A stretch of DNA of 64,000 bases from Ornithinimicrobium faecis. Its GTDB lineage: Bacteria; Actinomycetota; Actinomycetes; Actinomycetales; Dermatophilaceae. The notes beneath the pieces are model-generated. The model worked only from the letters and a program-made list of their open reading frames with translations, searched no databases and was not told where the DNA came from. The stretch spans positions 3,658,001 through 3,722,000 of the forward strand of contig NZ_CP099489.1 in the NCBI RefSeq assembly GCF_023923225.1, written 5' to 3'. Within the stretch, counting starts at the first letter, position 1; each line of letters begins with the position of its first letter. Position numbers and translations under genes: made by a program. This document shows positions 33,032 through 41,749 of this stretch, piece by piece.

Positions 33032-34684
33032 ATGGCCATCCACGAGCGCGCCGGGCAGCCCGCCCAGCCCGAGGACCTGACCGACATCGACGCGCTGCTG
33101 GCTGCCTACGCGCAGATCGTCCCCGACCCGGACAACATCGACCAGCAGGTCGCGTTCGGCACGTCCGGGCACCGCGGCAGCTCGCTGGACGGCGCCTTCA
33201 ACGAGCATCACATCCTGGCCACCACCCAGGCGATCTGTGAGTATCGCCTGGAGCAGGGCATCGAGGGCCCGCTGTTCATCGGCAAGGACACCCATGCCCT
33301 GTCGCTGCCCGCCTGGCACAGCGCGCTGGAGGTGCTGGTCGGCAACGGCGTCGACGTGTGGATCGACCGCGGTGGCGCCGAGGCCTACACGCCGACCCCA
33401 GCGGTGTCCCGGGCCATCCTGGCGCACAACCGTGAGGTGGAGGGCGCGACCGGCACGGCCGACGGCATCGTGGTGACGCCCTCGCACAACCCGCCGCGCG
33501 ACGGCGGCTTCAAATACAACCCGCCCCACGGCGGACCGGCCGACACGGACGCGACGGGGTGGATCGCCGACCGGGCCAACGAGTTGCTGCGCGCGGGGCT
33601 GGAGGGCGTGCGGCGCGTGCCGCTTGACCAGGCCCTCGAGGCGGCCGAAACCTATGACTTCATGGGCGAGTATGTCCGTGCGCTGCCACGAGTCATCAAC
33701 CTCGACGCCATCCGGGAGGCCGGCGTGCGCATCGGTGCCGACCCGCTCGGTGGCGCCTCAGTGGACTATTGGCAGGCGATCGCGGACGAGCACCGCCTGG
33801 ACCTGACGGTGGTCAACCCTAGGGTGGATCCGGCGTGGGCCTTCATGACCCTGGACTGGGACGGCAAGATCCGGATGGACTGCTCCTCGCCCCACGCGAT
33901 GGCCTCGCTGATCGACGCCAAGGACGACTTCGACATCTCCACCGGCAACGACGCCGACTCCGACCGGCACGGCATCGTCACCCCGGACGGTGGGCTGATG
34001 AACCCCAACCACTACCTGGCCGTCGCCATCGACTATCTGTATGGCGGGGGTCGCCCGGACTGGCCCGATGGGGTTGCGATCGGCAAGACCCTGGTCTCCT
34101 CGTCGATGATCGACCGGGTCGCCGAGGACCAGGGCCGGGAGCTGATCGAGGTCCCGGTCGGCTTCAAGTGGTTCGTCCCGGGCCTGATCGAGGGCACGAT
34201 CGGCTTCGGGGGTGAGGAGTCGGCCGGCGCCTCGTTCCTGTGCCGGGACGGCTCGGTGTGGTCCACGGACAAGGACGGCATCATCCTGGCGCTGCTGGCC
34301 GCGGAGATCCAGGCAGTCACCGCCAAGTCCCCCTCCCAGCGCTATGCCGAGCTGGTCGCCGAGCACGGTGACCCCGCCTATGCGCGCATTGACGCCCCGG
34401 CCAACCGCGAGCAGAAGGCCAAGCTCAAGGCGCTCAGCCCCGCGGACGTCACCGCCACGTCACTGGCCGGCGAGGAGATCACCGCGACCCTCACCGAGGC
34501 GCCCGGCAACGGTGCGGCGATCGGCGGCCTGAAGGTGCAGACCGCGAGCGCCTGGTTCGCCGCCCGCCCGTCCGGCACGGAGGACGTCTACAAGATCTAT
34601 GCCGAGTCTTTCCAGGGCCCCGATCACCTGGCTCAGGTGCAGCAGGAGGCGCAGGCGCTGGTGGATGGTGCCCTGGGCGGATAG
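33032..34684 (+). CDS. pgm: Phosphoglucomutase (alpha-D-glucose phosphate-specific)
   Basis: Interconverts glucose-1-phosphate and glucose-6-phosphate, joining glycogen to central metabolism. The 550-residue protein has the catalytic phosphoserine loop [11 protein letters not shown] (about 150), the metal loop DADSDRHG (about 305), the sugar loop [10 protein letters not shown] and the phosphate loop [12 protein letters not shown] near the C-terminus. [10 protein letters not shown] near residue 45 is typical of this subfamily. It follows mak-glgB by 2 nt, so it is the last gene of the operon, ended by the hairpin at 34736. Confidence 0.96.
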   Translation: MAIHERAGQPAQPEDLTDIDALLAAYAQIVPDPDNIDQQVAFGTSGHRGSSLDGAFNEHHILATTQAICEYRLEQGIEGPLFIGKDTHALSLPAWHSALEVLVGNGVDVWIDRGGAEAYTPTPAVSRAILAHNREVEGATGTADGIVVTPSHNPPRDGGFKYNPPHGGPADTDATGWIADRANELLRAGLEGVRRVPLDQALEAAETYDFMGEYVRALPRVINLDAIREAGVRIGADPLGGASVDYWQAIADEHRLDLTVVNPRVDPAWAFMTLDWDGKIRMDCSSPHAMASLIDAKDDFDISTGNDADSDRHGIVTPDGGLMNPNHYLAVAIDYLYGGGRPDWPDGVAIGKTLVSSSMIDRVAEDQGRELIEVPVGFKWFVPGLIEGTIGFGGEESAGASFLCRDGSVWSTDKDGIILALLAAEIQAVTAKSPSQRYAELVAEHGDPAYARIDAPANREQKAKLKALSPADVTATSLAGEEITATLTEAPGNGAAIGGLKVQTASAWFAARPSGTEDVYKIYAESFQGPDHLAQVQQEAQALVDGALGG

Positions 34685-34735
34685 GCCCAACGACGGCGTA
34701 TGCCGAGGCGCGCCGGCGGCGCACTCCTCACCGGC

Positions 34736-34755
34736 GTCCCCGCACCAGTGGGGAC
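34736..34755. terminator. Bidirectional terminator hairpin between pgm and the thioredoxin-like gene
   Basis: GTCCCCGC-ACCA-GTGGGGAC forms an 8-bp stem with one G-T wobble and a 4-nt loop in the 87-bp gap between convergent genes. There is no U tract, as is common in high-GC actinobacteria. Confidence 0.6.
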
Positions 34756-34771
34756 TGACTGGCCGCAGGGA

Positions 34772-35776
34772 TCAGAAGAGCGCGCTCATCAGCGAGCCAC
34801 GCGCCTTGACCACTCGCGGGTCGGTGCCGCCGATCACCTCAAACTGGCTGAGCAGATGCTTGCGCACAGTGTCGCGCTCGTCGCCAGTGGTCTTGCGCAC
34901 CAACTCGATGAGGCGCAGGAAGGCGTCCTCGACGTGTCCGCCGACCAGGTCCAGATCGGAGGCCTGCACCTGGGCCTCCACGTTGGTGGGGTCTGCGGCG
35001 GCCGCCTCACGCACGGCGTTAAGGTCGAGCCCTGCGGTGCGGCGCAGCAACTCGACCTGCCCGAGTCCCAGGCGGGCGTCCTCGTCCTTGGGGTTGCTCG
35101 TGAGGGCCTGCTGATAGGCCGCGGCGGCAGCGTCCAGGTCGCCGCGGTCGATCGCGTCGTAGGCCTGCTGGTGCAGCGGCGGGAGCTCGGCCTCCTCCTG
35201 CGTGGCGGCCGCGGCATCGGCCACGCCCTCGACCCGACCGGCGACGCCGTTGGTGACGGCAGCCGAGAGGAACTGCTCCAGCAGGGCACGCAACTGCTCG
35301 ACGGGCTGCACGCCCAGGAAGAAGGGCACCGGCTGTCCCTGCAACAGTCCGACCACGACGGGGAGGGAGTTGACCTGGCCGAAGGCCTCCTGCAGCACCG
35401 GCGAGAGGGCCTGCACGATGCCCGGGTTGGCGGCCAGGTCCACGGCGATCACGCGGAAGCGGCCCTCGTTGGCCACGGCCTCATCGACCAGGGTCTGCAC
35501 GAACGCAGCCGACTCGGGGATCTGGTCGGTGTAGAGCACGAGCACAGCCGGCACCTGCATCGAGCCGGTCACCAGAGAGTTGAAGTCAGCGTCGGTGCCC
35601 TGCACCAGGACACCCTCGGCACCGCTCGGCGCAGCACCAGCGGTCGCGCCGCCGCCGGGGGCCCCCGCACCTGCGGCAGCACCCGGTGGGGTCTGCTGGG
35701 GCGGCCGCGAGAGGGCCGAGAGGTCGACGGCACCGCGCAGGGCGGCATTGAGCGACGAAGGGGTCGGCTGTGTCAT
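34772..35776 (-). CDS. YbbN-like co-chaperone (thioredoxin fold + TPR), CXXC absent
   Basis: A 334-residue cytoplasmic protein. The N-terminal 60 residues are Pro/Gly/Ala-rich. Residues about 60-165 are a thioredoxin fold (VPAVLVLYTDQIPESAAF, then RFRVIAVDLAANPGI, SLPVVVGLLQGQPV) in which the active-site CXXC is replaced by DQIPES, so it cannot be a redox protein. TPR-like helices follow (AYDAIDRGDLDAAAAAYQQA). A holdase or co-chaperone role is inferred from E. coli YbbN (CnoX). CACAAT lies 6 nt before ATG 35776 (MTQPTPSS), a leaderless-type start; the seven codons upstream are not needed. Confidence 0.85.
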   Translation of the reverse strand: MTQPTPSSLNAALRGAVDLSALSRPPQQTPPGAAAGAGAPGGGATAGAAPSGAEGVLVQGTDADFNSLVTGSMQVPAVLVLYTDQIPESAAFVQTLVDEAVANEGRFRVIAVDLAANPGIVQALSPVLQEAFGQVNSLPVVVGLLQGQPVPFFLGVQPVEQLRALLEQFLSAAVTNGVAGRVEGVADAAAATQEEAELPPLHQQAYDAIDRGDLDAAAAAYQQALTSNPKDEDARLGLGQVELLRRTAGLDLNAVREAAAADPTNVEAQVQASDLDLVGGHVEDAFLRLIELVRKTTGDERDTVRKHLLSQFEVIGGTDPRVVKARGSLMSALF

Positions 35777-35939
35777 GCCTCTATTGTGACCTGTCACCGG
35801 CCGCGGAACTGAACCGGCACCAGGGACTCAGTGCTGTGTGCGCCGCGGGGGCCGGGTGCTGCAGAGGCGTCTGGCTCGTCCCGATACGGTGACAACGAGT
35901 CTGCGTGTCCCGCCTCCCTCACGATTGGACCATGTGCCC

Positions 35940-36791
35940 ATGGCTTCCCCTGCTGCCCCTTCCGCGTTCGGCCGCCTCGGATTCTGGCGTGGCGGAGCGC
36001 TCCTCACGCCCGAGCTGGCCGCCGCCGTGGAGCGGCTCGGCTACGGAACGATCTGGATCGGTGGCTCGCCCGCTGCTGACCTCGCCCTTGCTGAGCAGCT
36101 CCTCGACGCGACCGAGCACGTGAGCATCGCCACCGGCATCGTGAACATCTGGCAGTCCCCGGCGGCAGAGGTTGCCGCGTCCTTCCACCGGCTCGAGAGG
36201 ACCCACCCGGGGCGGTTCACGCTCGGTGTCGGCATCGGGCACCGCGAGGCGCTGGGCGACCGTTACCAACGGCCCTACGCCGCCCTCGTCTCCTACCTCG
36301 ACACCCTCGATGCCGAGAGCGTGCCCGCTGGGCGCCGCGTGATCTCGGCGCTTGGTCCACGCACCCTTGCCCTCTCGGCAGAGCGCGCCGCCGGCACCCA
36401 CCCCTACATGACCACTCCCGCGCACACTCGATTCGCACGCGAGGCTCTCGGTCCCGGCCCTCTGGTGGCACCGGAGCAGCGTCTGGTGCCGACCATCGAT
36501 TCCGCGGCCGCACGCGAGTCAGCCCGCGGGTTCCTGTCCACCTACCTGTCGCTCGCTAACTACCGCCGCACGCTGGAGTCCCACGGGTTCACTGCGGCCG
36601 AGCTGGACGACGGTGCGACCGCTGCCGCGGTCGACGCGCTTGCTCCGCATGGCACCCCCGCCGTGCTGGCGGCCGCCGTGCGGGGGCACCTCGAGGCGGG
36701 AGCCGACCACGTCTGTGTCCAACTGCTCCCGGCCCGCGAGGACCCGCTGCCCGCACTGGCGGCACTGGCTGGCGAGCTCGACCTGCGCTGA
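35940..36791 (+). CDS. LLM-class F420-dependent oxidoreductase (TIGR03620-like)
   Basis: A 283-residue luciferase-like TIM barrel. GRLGFWRGGALLTPELAAAVERLGYGTIWIG at the N-terminus, ATGIVNIWQSPAAEVAASFH and GRFTLGVGIGHRE are typical of the actinobacterial F420 subfamily; substrate unknown. The C-terminal region has AAAVRGHLEAGADHVCVQLL. It is complete, unlike the related pseudogene at 16033. ATG 35940 is chosen; GTG 35934 two codons upstream is an alternative. Neither has a clear ribosome site. Confidence 0.85.
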   Translation: MASPAAPSAFGRLGFWRGGALLTPELAAAVERLGYGTIWIGGSPAADLALAEQLLDATEHVSIATGIVNIWQSPAAEVAASFHRLERTHPGRFTLGVGIGHREALGDRYQRPYAALVSYLDTLDAESVPAGRRVISALGPRTLALSAERAAGTHPYMTTPAHTRFAREALGPGPLVAPEQRLVPTIDSAAARESARGFLSTYLSLANYRRTLESHGFTAAELDDGATAAAVDALAPHGTPAVLAAAVRGHLEAGADHVCVQLLPAREDPLPALAALAGELDLR

Positions 36792-36796
36792 GCTAC

Positions 36797-36820
36797 GACG
36801 CCAGTGGGACAGTTGGCGTC
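36797..36820. terminator. Bidirectional hairpin between convergent genes
   Basis: GACGCCA and TGGCGTC form a perfect 7-bp stem around a 10-nt loop; outer AGCT pairs can extend it past a 2-nt bulge. The structure overlaps the stop codon of the minus-strand lipoprotein gene (36819-36821) and follows the oxidoreductase stop by 5 bp. Confidence 0.55.
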
Positions 36821-38063
36821 AGCTGCCGTTCGCGCCGACGACCTGCTCGCGGGCGGCGATGACCTCAGGGTCGCCACCGTCGGCACGCACGTGCACGGCC
36901 AGGAAGACCAGGGTGGTCATCTCGGCGCTGTCGGTGATCGTGTCGTCCTCGGCGAAGTGCGCAAACGCTGACGACGGCTCCAGGATCATGCCGTCCAGCA
37001 CGTCAAAGGTGCTCTTGCGCTCCAGGACCGGGAACATGATGGCTGAGCCATCGGCCAGCTCGATCGTGCGCAGGGTGCCGGACCGCAGTGAGTGATCCTG
37101 GGTCAGCGTGGCCTGCTCGGCGACGCTGGCCGCCTGCTCCTCCGCGGCCGCACGGACCTGCGGGCCGTAGTTGTTGGTGCGGAAGTCCGGGCGCTCGTCG
37201 GCAAACGGATAGTCCAGGATCTGGAAGAGCATGTCCACGACATAGCTCGGGTAGTTAGTCAGGCCCGCCTTGCCGTCACGGATCACGGTCGACCCCTCCG
37301 AGCGGGGGTCGAAGGTGCCGATCTCGGTGCCGGCAAGCATGGGGGCGCTCCAACCGATCTTCCAGTCGCCCCCGTCCTCCTCCTGCACCATCAGGTGCAA
37401 CTCGGGCAGGCCCGACTCCGGCACGGACTGCACGACCATGTAGGCCGGGAACTCACCGTCCTCGCGGCTGATGGCCAGGACATTGGGACTCGTCGGGTGA
37501 TAGTCGATGACCGGGGTGATCCCGATGTCACGCAAGGAGGTGGCAGCCACGGCGGCACGCAGCTCCGAGCCGGAGAAGGCCGACTCGTTGAGCTCGGCTG
37601 CCTCCTCGGCATCAGCGTTCTGGGAGTCGGCGGCCTCGCGCATCAGCTGGCTGGCGATCTCCTCGCCCTCCTCGACGGAGAGGACACCCGCGCCGGCAGC
37701 AGGGGCGGTGATCACTGCGTCGTCGGTCTCAGAGTCCTCACCCGGCGCGGCCGTGCTGTCGCCGGCGTCACCGGTGGATCCAGCGGCGTCACCGGTCGAC
37801 TCGCTCGCGTCGCCAGTGGACTCTGCCGCATCGCCCGTGGACCCTGCGGCATCACCGGTCGACTCACCCGCGTCTCCCGTGGACTCGCCAGCATCGCCCG
37901 TGGACTCACCGGCGTCACCGGTCGTGTCAGCGGCGTCGGGGCTGGCGTCAGCGGCCGTCGAGGAGGTGTCGGTGCTCTCCTCGGGCTCGTCCGAGCCGCT
38001 GCAGGCAGCGAGCAGCAACGAGGAACTGAGGGCAAGGGCAAGCGCAGTGCGGGGCAACTTCAT
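36819..38063 (-). CDS. Lipoprotein with heptad STGDAGE repeats, unknown function
   Basis: A 414-residue predicted lipoprotein: signal peptide MKLPRTALALALSSSLLLAAC, lipidated Cys at about residue 21. Residues about 45-105 contain eight imperfect 7-residue repeats of the STGDAGE/STGDAAG type, encoded by 21-bp tandem repeats (about 37760-37925), making an acidic stalk. The folded C-terminal domain (about 290 residues, LRDIGITPVIDYHPTSPNVL onward) is unfamiliar to me and probably extracellular. TACCAT lies 6 nt before ATG 38063, so it is leaderless. Repeat number may vary between strains. Confidence 0.82.
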   Translation of the reverse strand: MKLPRTALALALSSSLLLAACSGSDEPEESTDTSSTAADASPDAADTTGDAGESTGDAGESTGDAGESTGDAAGSTGDAAESTGDASESTGDAAGSTGDAGDSTAAPGEDSETDDAVITAPAAGAGVLSVEEGEEIASQLMREAADSQNADAEEAAELNESAFSGSELRAAVAATSLRDIGITPVIDYHPTSPNVLAISREDGEFPAYMVVQSVPESGLPELHLMVQEEDGGDWKIGWSAPMLAGTEIGTFDPRSEGSTVIRDGKAGLTNYPSYVVDMLFQILDYPFADERPDFRTNNYGPQVRAAAEEQAASVAEQATLTQDHSLRSGTLRTIELADGSAIMFPVLERKSTFDVLDGMILEPSSAFAHFAEDDTITDSAEMTTLVFLAVHVRADGGDPEVIAAREQVVGANGS

Positions 38064-38195
38064 AACGAAATGGTAAACCTCAGACTGCAGGTTCAACCTA
38101 ATCCATCATCCTCAGGCAGCCCACACCGGGGGGTGGTATGCACAGCGCCCACGCACAGAAACAGCGTGACGGACATCTCATCCGAACACGGCGGA

Positions 38196-39944
38196 TCAGA
38201 AGCGTGCGGGCTCGCGATAGACGCCCCACTCATCACGCAGCGCGTTGCAGATCTCACCCAGGGTCGCCTCGGCGCGCACGGCCTCGAGCATGCTCGGGAT
38301 CATGTTCTCGCCGGTGCGGGAGGTGGCCATCATCGTCTCCAGGGCGCCCTGCACCTTGGCCAGGTCGCGGCCCTCGCGCCGCGAGCTCAGCAGCGAGACC
38401 TGATCGACCTCCACCTCGTGGCTGACGCGCAGGATCTCCAGCTCGTGGCTGACCGACTCGGTGTGCACGTTGACCCCGACGATCTTCTTGTCGCCCTTCT
38501 CCAGCGCGATCTGATACTGGAAGGCCGCCTCGGCGATCTCGGACTGGAACCAGCCCTCCTCGATGCCGCGCAGGATGCCGCTGGTCATCGGGCCGATCGG
38601 GTGGTCAAAGGTGCCGTCAGCGTTCGGGGTGCGGTCCCGCTCGCCCATCTGGCGGATGTTCTCGAAGATCTTCTCGGCCTCGGCCTCGATCTTGTCGGTG
38701 AGCGCCTCGACATACCAGGATCCACCGAGCGGGTCGGCGACATTGACGATGCCGGTCTCCTCCATGAGCACCTGCTGGGTGCGCAGGGCGACCTCGGCGG
38801 ACTGCTCACTGGGCAGGGCCAGGGTCTCGTCGAGGGCGTTGGTGTGCAGGCTGTTGGTGCCGCCGAGCACACCGGCGAGGGCCTCGACCGCGGTCCGCAC
38901 GACGTTGTTGAGCGGCTGCTGAGCGGTGAGGGAGACGCCAGCGGTCTGGGTGTGGAAGCGCAGCCACTGCGCCTTCTCGTCGGTGGCGCCATAGACGTCA
39001 CGCATCCAGCGCGCCCAGATGCGGCGGCCAGCACGGAACTTGGCGATCTCCTCAAAGAAGTCGAGGTGGGAGTCGAAGAAGAAGGACAGACCCGGCGCGA
39101 ACGTGTTGACGTCCATGCCGCGCGACTGGCCCAGCTCGACATAGCCGAAGCCGTCGGCGAGGGTGAACGCCAGCTCCTGAGCGGCCGTCGAGCCCGCCTC
39201 ACGGATGTGATAGCCGGAGACCGACAGCGGCTTGTAGGCCGGGATGGTGGCGTTGGTGTATTCCATCAGGTCGCCGATCAGGCGCAGGTGGGGCTCCGGC
39301 GGGAACAGCCACTCCTTCTGGGCGATGTACTCCTTGAAGATGTCGGTCTGCAGCGTGCCGTTGAGCTTGGTGATGTCCACACCCTGCCGCTCGGCAGCCA
39401 CGAGATACATGCAAAAGACCGGCACGGCGGGCCCGCTGATCGTCATCGAGGTCGTGACGTCGGACAGCGTGATGTCGGAGAACAGGATGTCCATGTCGGC
39501 AGCGGAGTCGATCGCCACGCCGCAGTGCCCGACCTCCCCCACGCTCAGCGCCTCGTCGGAGTCGCGGCCCATCAGCGTCGGCATGTCGAAAGCGACCGAG
39601 AGGCCGCCACCGCCGCGCGCCAGGATCATCTTGTAGCGCTCGTTGGTCTGCTGCGCGTTGCCAAAACCGGCGAACTGGCGGATCGTCCAGGTGCGTCCGC
39701 GATAGCCGGTGGGGTAGAGCCCACGCGTGAACGGGAACTCCCCCGGCCAGCCGATGCGCTCCATGCGCTCGTCGGCGGCCTCGGCCTCGGGGGTGGGCCC
39801 ATAGACGGGCTCGACCTCCATGCCAGAGAGGGTGGTGAAGTCCGCGTCCCGGACCTGCCCCTTGGCGACCGCAGCCTCATAACGCTGCTGCCACCGGTCG
39901 CGGCCGGAGGTCTGGGAGGAGTCGGAAACAACGCTGTCGCTCAT
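38196..39944 (-). CDS. Acyl-CoA mutase large subunit (methylmalonyl-CoA mutase family)
   Basis: Catalytic TIM-barrel subunit of a B12-dependent carbon-skeleton mutase. The 582-residue protein has RGLYPTGYRGRTWTIRQFAG, GGLSVAFDMPTLMGRDSDE, QTDIFKEYIAQKEWLFPPEP and SGYHIREAGS. The C-terminal B12-binding domain (DxHxxG) is absent, so a small subunit must be encoded elsewhere. The Tyr in PTGY and the Arg in PEPHLR sit where methylmalonyl-CoA mutase has its carboxylate-recognition Tyr and Arg, as far as I recall, which weakly favours a methylmalonyl-like substrate over isobutyryl-CoA. meaB, the epimerase and the adenosyltransferase lie within 16 kb. Confidence 0.88.
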   Translation of the reverse strand: MSDSVVSDSSQTSGRDRWQQRYEAAVAKGQVRDADFTTLSGMEVEPVYGPTPEAEAADERMERIGWPGEFPFTRGLYPTGYRGRTWTIRQFAGFGNAQQTNERYKMILARGGGGLSVAFDMPTLMGRDSDEALSVGEVGHCGVAIDSAADMDILFSDITLSDVTTSMTISGPAVPVFCMYLVAAERQGVDITKLNGTLQTDIFKEYIAQKEWLFPPEPHLRLIGDLMEYTNATIPAYKPLSVSGYHIREAGSTAAQELAFTLADGFGYVELGQSRGMDVNTFAPGLSFFFDSHLDFFEEIAKFRAGRRIWARWMRDVYGATDEKAQWLRFHTQTAGVSLTAQQPLNNVVRTAVEALAGVLGGTNSLHTNALDETLALPSEQSAEVALRTQQVLMEETGIVNVADPLGGSWYVEALTDKIEAEAEKIFENIRQMGERDRTPNADGTFDHPIGPMTSGILRGIEEGWFQSEIAEAAFQYQIALEKGDKKIVGVNVHTESVSHELEILRVSHEVEVDQVSLLSSRREGRDLAKVQGALETMMATSRTGENMIPSMLEAVRAEATLGEICNALRDEWGVYREPARF

Positions 39945-39986
39945 GTCCGCAGCCTACCGCTTGACGTCGCGTCAACCCCGAGTCGA

Positions 39987-40802
39987 TCAGTCCGTATGCC
40001 GAGGCTCACCGTGGGCGGTTCGCTGCGCCTCGATCTTGTCCTGGGTGCGCACGCCCTCGGGGTTGGCCGGGCCACTGACGAGACGTTCCACGACCCGATA
40101 GACCACCAGCAGCACGGCCAGCGCGATCGTGACGTGCAGCAGGAGGGCCAGGGCGATGCCGATGATGACGCCCGCGGCCCGGAACCGTCCCCAGCTCAGC
40201 GCGAGCACGGCCGGGATCACGATGGCTCCGGCGGCGCCGCCCAGCACCTTCTGCCACCACGGGGTGTCCGGTCCACCCATCCACGGCACGAGGTCGATCA
40301 CGTTGAAGAAGTCCAGGGTGGCCAACACGCCCAGCACCGTGACAGTGCCCAACAGCCCGATCAGCACCGCCCGGGTCCAGGTCTTCCCGGAGTGCCACAT
40401 GGTGGTCAGGGTGACCGCCGACCACATCAACCAGGCACGGACCCGCCCGGTGCCCAGCCCGATCATCGCCTCGCGGAAGATCCGGTCGGCCTCGGGCCGG
40501 GCGAACGGCCGCCCGTCGCGATCCGTGTCCGGCCCCAGGAAGGCTCCGGGCCGCACCAGCGCGTCGTGCAGCACCGCGGCCGGCAGGAAGTCGCCGGTCC
40601 TGGGCACCAACCAGGTGAACAGTTCGGGAACCGAGGCCAGGTCGGTGGTGAAGCGCCGCAGGTCGGCCGGCACCACAAAACACTCCGCATAGTGGTCGCT
40701 GCGGAAGGCGATCTGGCGCAGCAGCGTGAAGTCGCTGCCGTCGATGCTGCGCAGTTCCAGACGGAGCGGGCCTCCCTGCTCCGCGTCGAAGAACTCGCCC
40801 AT
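39987..40802 (-). CDS. DUF1353 protein with C-terminal membrane segments
   Basis: A 271-residue protein. Residues about 48-125 match DUF1353: FTTDLASVPELFTWLVPRTG, FLPAAVLHDALV, then EADRIFREAMIGLG. Four hydrophobic segments follow (about 130-245), which is more than in plain DUF1353 proteins. DUF1353 is found in phages and bacteria and has no assigned function. It lies between the GNAT and mutase genes on the same strand, 8 bp after the GNAT stop. Confidence 0.75.
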   Translation of the reverse strand: MGEFFDAEQGGPLRLELRSIDGSDFTLLRQIAFRSDHYAECFVVPADLRRFTTDLASVPELFTWLVPRTGDFLPAAVLHDALVRPGAFLGPDTDRDGRPFARPEADRIFREAMIGLGTGRVRAWLMWSAVTLTTMWHSGKTWTRAVLIGLLGTVTVLGVLATLDFFNVIDLVPWMGGPDTPWWQKVLGGAAGAIVIPAVLALSWGRFRAAGVIIGIALALLLHVTIALAVLLVVYRVVERLVSGPANPEGVRTQDKIEAQRTAHGEPRHTD

Positions 40803-40810
40803 GTCAGGGC

Positions 40811-41329
40811 CTAGCGCCGCACCATGCGCAGCTCGACGAGCCCGTCGTCCCGGTCGGTCGTCTGCACCCCGTCGAGCCGGAAGTTGTTGCGCTCATAGAA
40901 GCGGATGGCCCGGTCGTTGCCGTCGGCCACCCAGAGGTAGGCCGGACGGTCGCTCAGCACCTGGTCCATCAGCCGCTGGGCCACGCCGGTGCCCAGGTGG
41001 TCAGAGACCACGTTGATCGCCCAGAGCTGGGTGTCGGTCGGAGGGTCCTCGTCACGGGCTGGCCCGACGCTGATGAAGGCCACGACGTCGTCACCGTGCT
41101 CAGCGACCGCGACCTGCTCGCCGTTGGGGTGGTGCCCGTCAGCCCCCATCCGCTCCATCCGCCGCCTCCACTGGATGGCAAAGCGCTCAGGGGTCAGCTC
41201 GGCGAAGGCCGCCTCGTCCATCAGCCCGACATAGGCCTCCTGCCACACCCTGCAGTGCACTGCGCCGAGCGCCTCGACGTCCTCGACCCGGGGCGGACGG
41301 ATGACGTATGCCGACTCCTCCTCAGTCAT
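40811..41329 (-). CDS. GNAT family N-acetyltransferase
   Basis: A 172-residue single-domain acetyltransferase. YVIRPPRVEDVEALGAVHCRVWQEAY is the N-terminal motif, VVSDHLGTGVAQRLMDQVL is the acetyl-CoA-binding V/A motif (HLGTGVAQRL in place of the usual Q/RxxGxG/A), and AIRFYERNNFR is the C-terminal motif. The acceptor substrate is unknown. First gene of a possible GNAT-DUF1353-mutase transcript. Confidence 0.86.
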   Translation of the reverse strand: MTEEESAYVIRPPRVEDVEALGAVHCRVWQEAYVGLMDEAAFAELTPERFAIQWRRRMERMGADGHHPNGEQVAVAEHGDDVVAFISVGPARDEDPPTDTQLWAINVVSDHLGTGVAQRLMDQVLSDRPAYLWVADGNDRAIRFYERNNFRLDGVQTTDRDDGLVELRMVRR

Positions 41330-41394
41330 GTCCCCAACCTAGCCCGTGGGTCACCTGATTGGCCATGGTGACAAGGGAGACCAAGAGGTGGACG

Positions 41395-41520
41395 ATGGGT
41401 GTCATGACGGCCATGCCGCGCACGGGCGAGGAGTGGACGGTCGATGACCTCGACCGCCTGCCACCCCACCGAGCGCATGGGCTGGCGAAAAAACAGCCCA
41501 CCGAGCACATGGACGCCTGA
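41395..41520 (+). pseudogene. Remnant of a Uma2-family (DUF820) gene cut by a family B array
   Basis: A 41-codon frame beginning MGVMTAMPRTGEEWTVDDLDRLPP. The segment EEWTVDDLDRLP is the characteristic N-terminus of Uma2/DUF820 putative endonucleases, which are normally about 180-200 residues. Homology stops exactly where the first family B unit starts (about 41463); the remaining codons translate repeat sequence (HRAHGLAKKQPTEHMDA) to TGA 41520. No other Uma2 part remains downstream, so the gene body is gone. Confidence 0.65.
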
Positions 41521-41665
41521 GAAATCCCACCACCGAGCGCGGGACCGGCGGCTGTATGCCGAGGCGCGCCTCGGCATACCCGTCCCCCGTGCGCTCGGTC
41601 GGCCTGAGAACCGCCTCCTCACGCGCTCGGTGGGGGTAAATCTCGCCACACGACGCGCTCGGTCG
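41463..41665. repeat. Family B inverted array B2 (3+3 units around a palindrome)
   Basis: CGAGCGC/CGAGCAC motifs on the plus strand at 41470, 41502 and 41534, and the reverse motif GCGCTCG at 41591, 41623 and 41655. Every neighbouring step within an arm is 32 bp. Both arms point inward to the perfect 26-bp palindrome at 41554-41579 (left half GTATGCCGAGGCG), whose centre coincides with the array centre within 1 bp. Confidence 0.9.
41554..41579. repeat. Perfect 26-bp palindrome at the centre of array B2
   Basis: GTATGCCGAGGCG followed at once by its reverse complement CGCCTCGGCATAC, with no spacer. It can extrude as a cruciform or bind a dimer. Confidence 0.9.
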
Positions 41666-41749
41666 GCTTCGGCAACGCCGATCCCGCACGAGAGGGAGCG
41701 CCTCGGGCAGGTCCCCGCCCACGTCCCGGTCCAGCGTGGGTCAGCCCGC

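Noticed and set aside
37092..40814. 1240-codon plus-strand frame across the lipoprotein, mutase and DUF1353 genes
   Set aside because: Crosses three well-supported minus-strand genes; composition is typical of a shadow frame.
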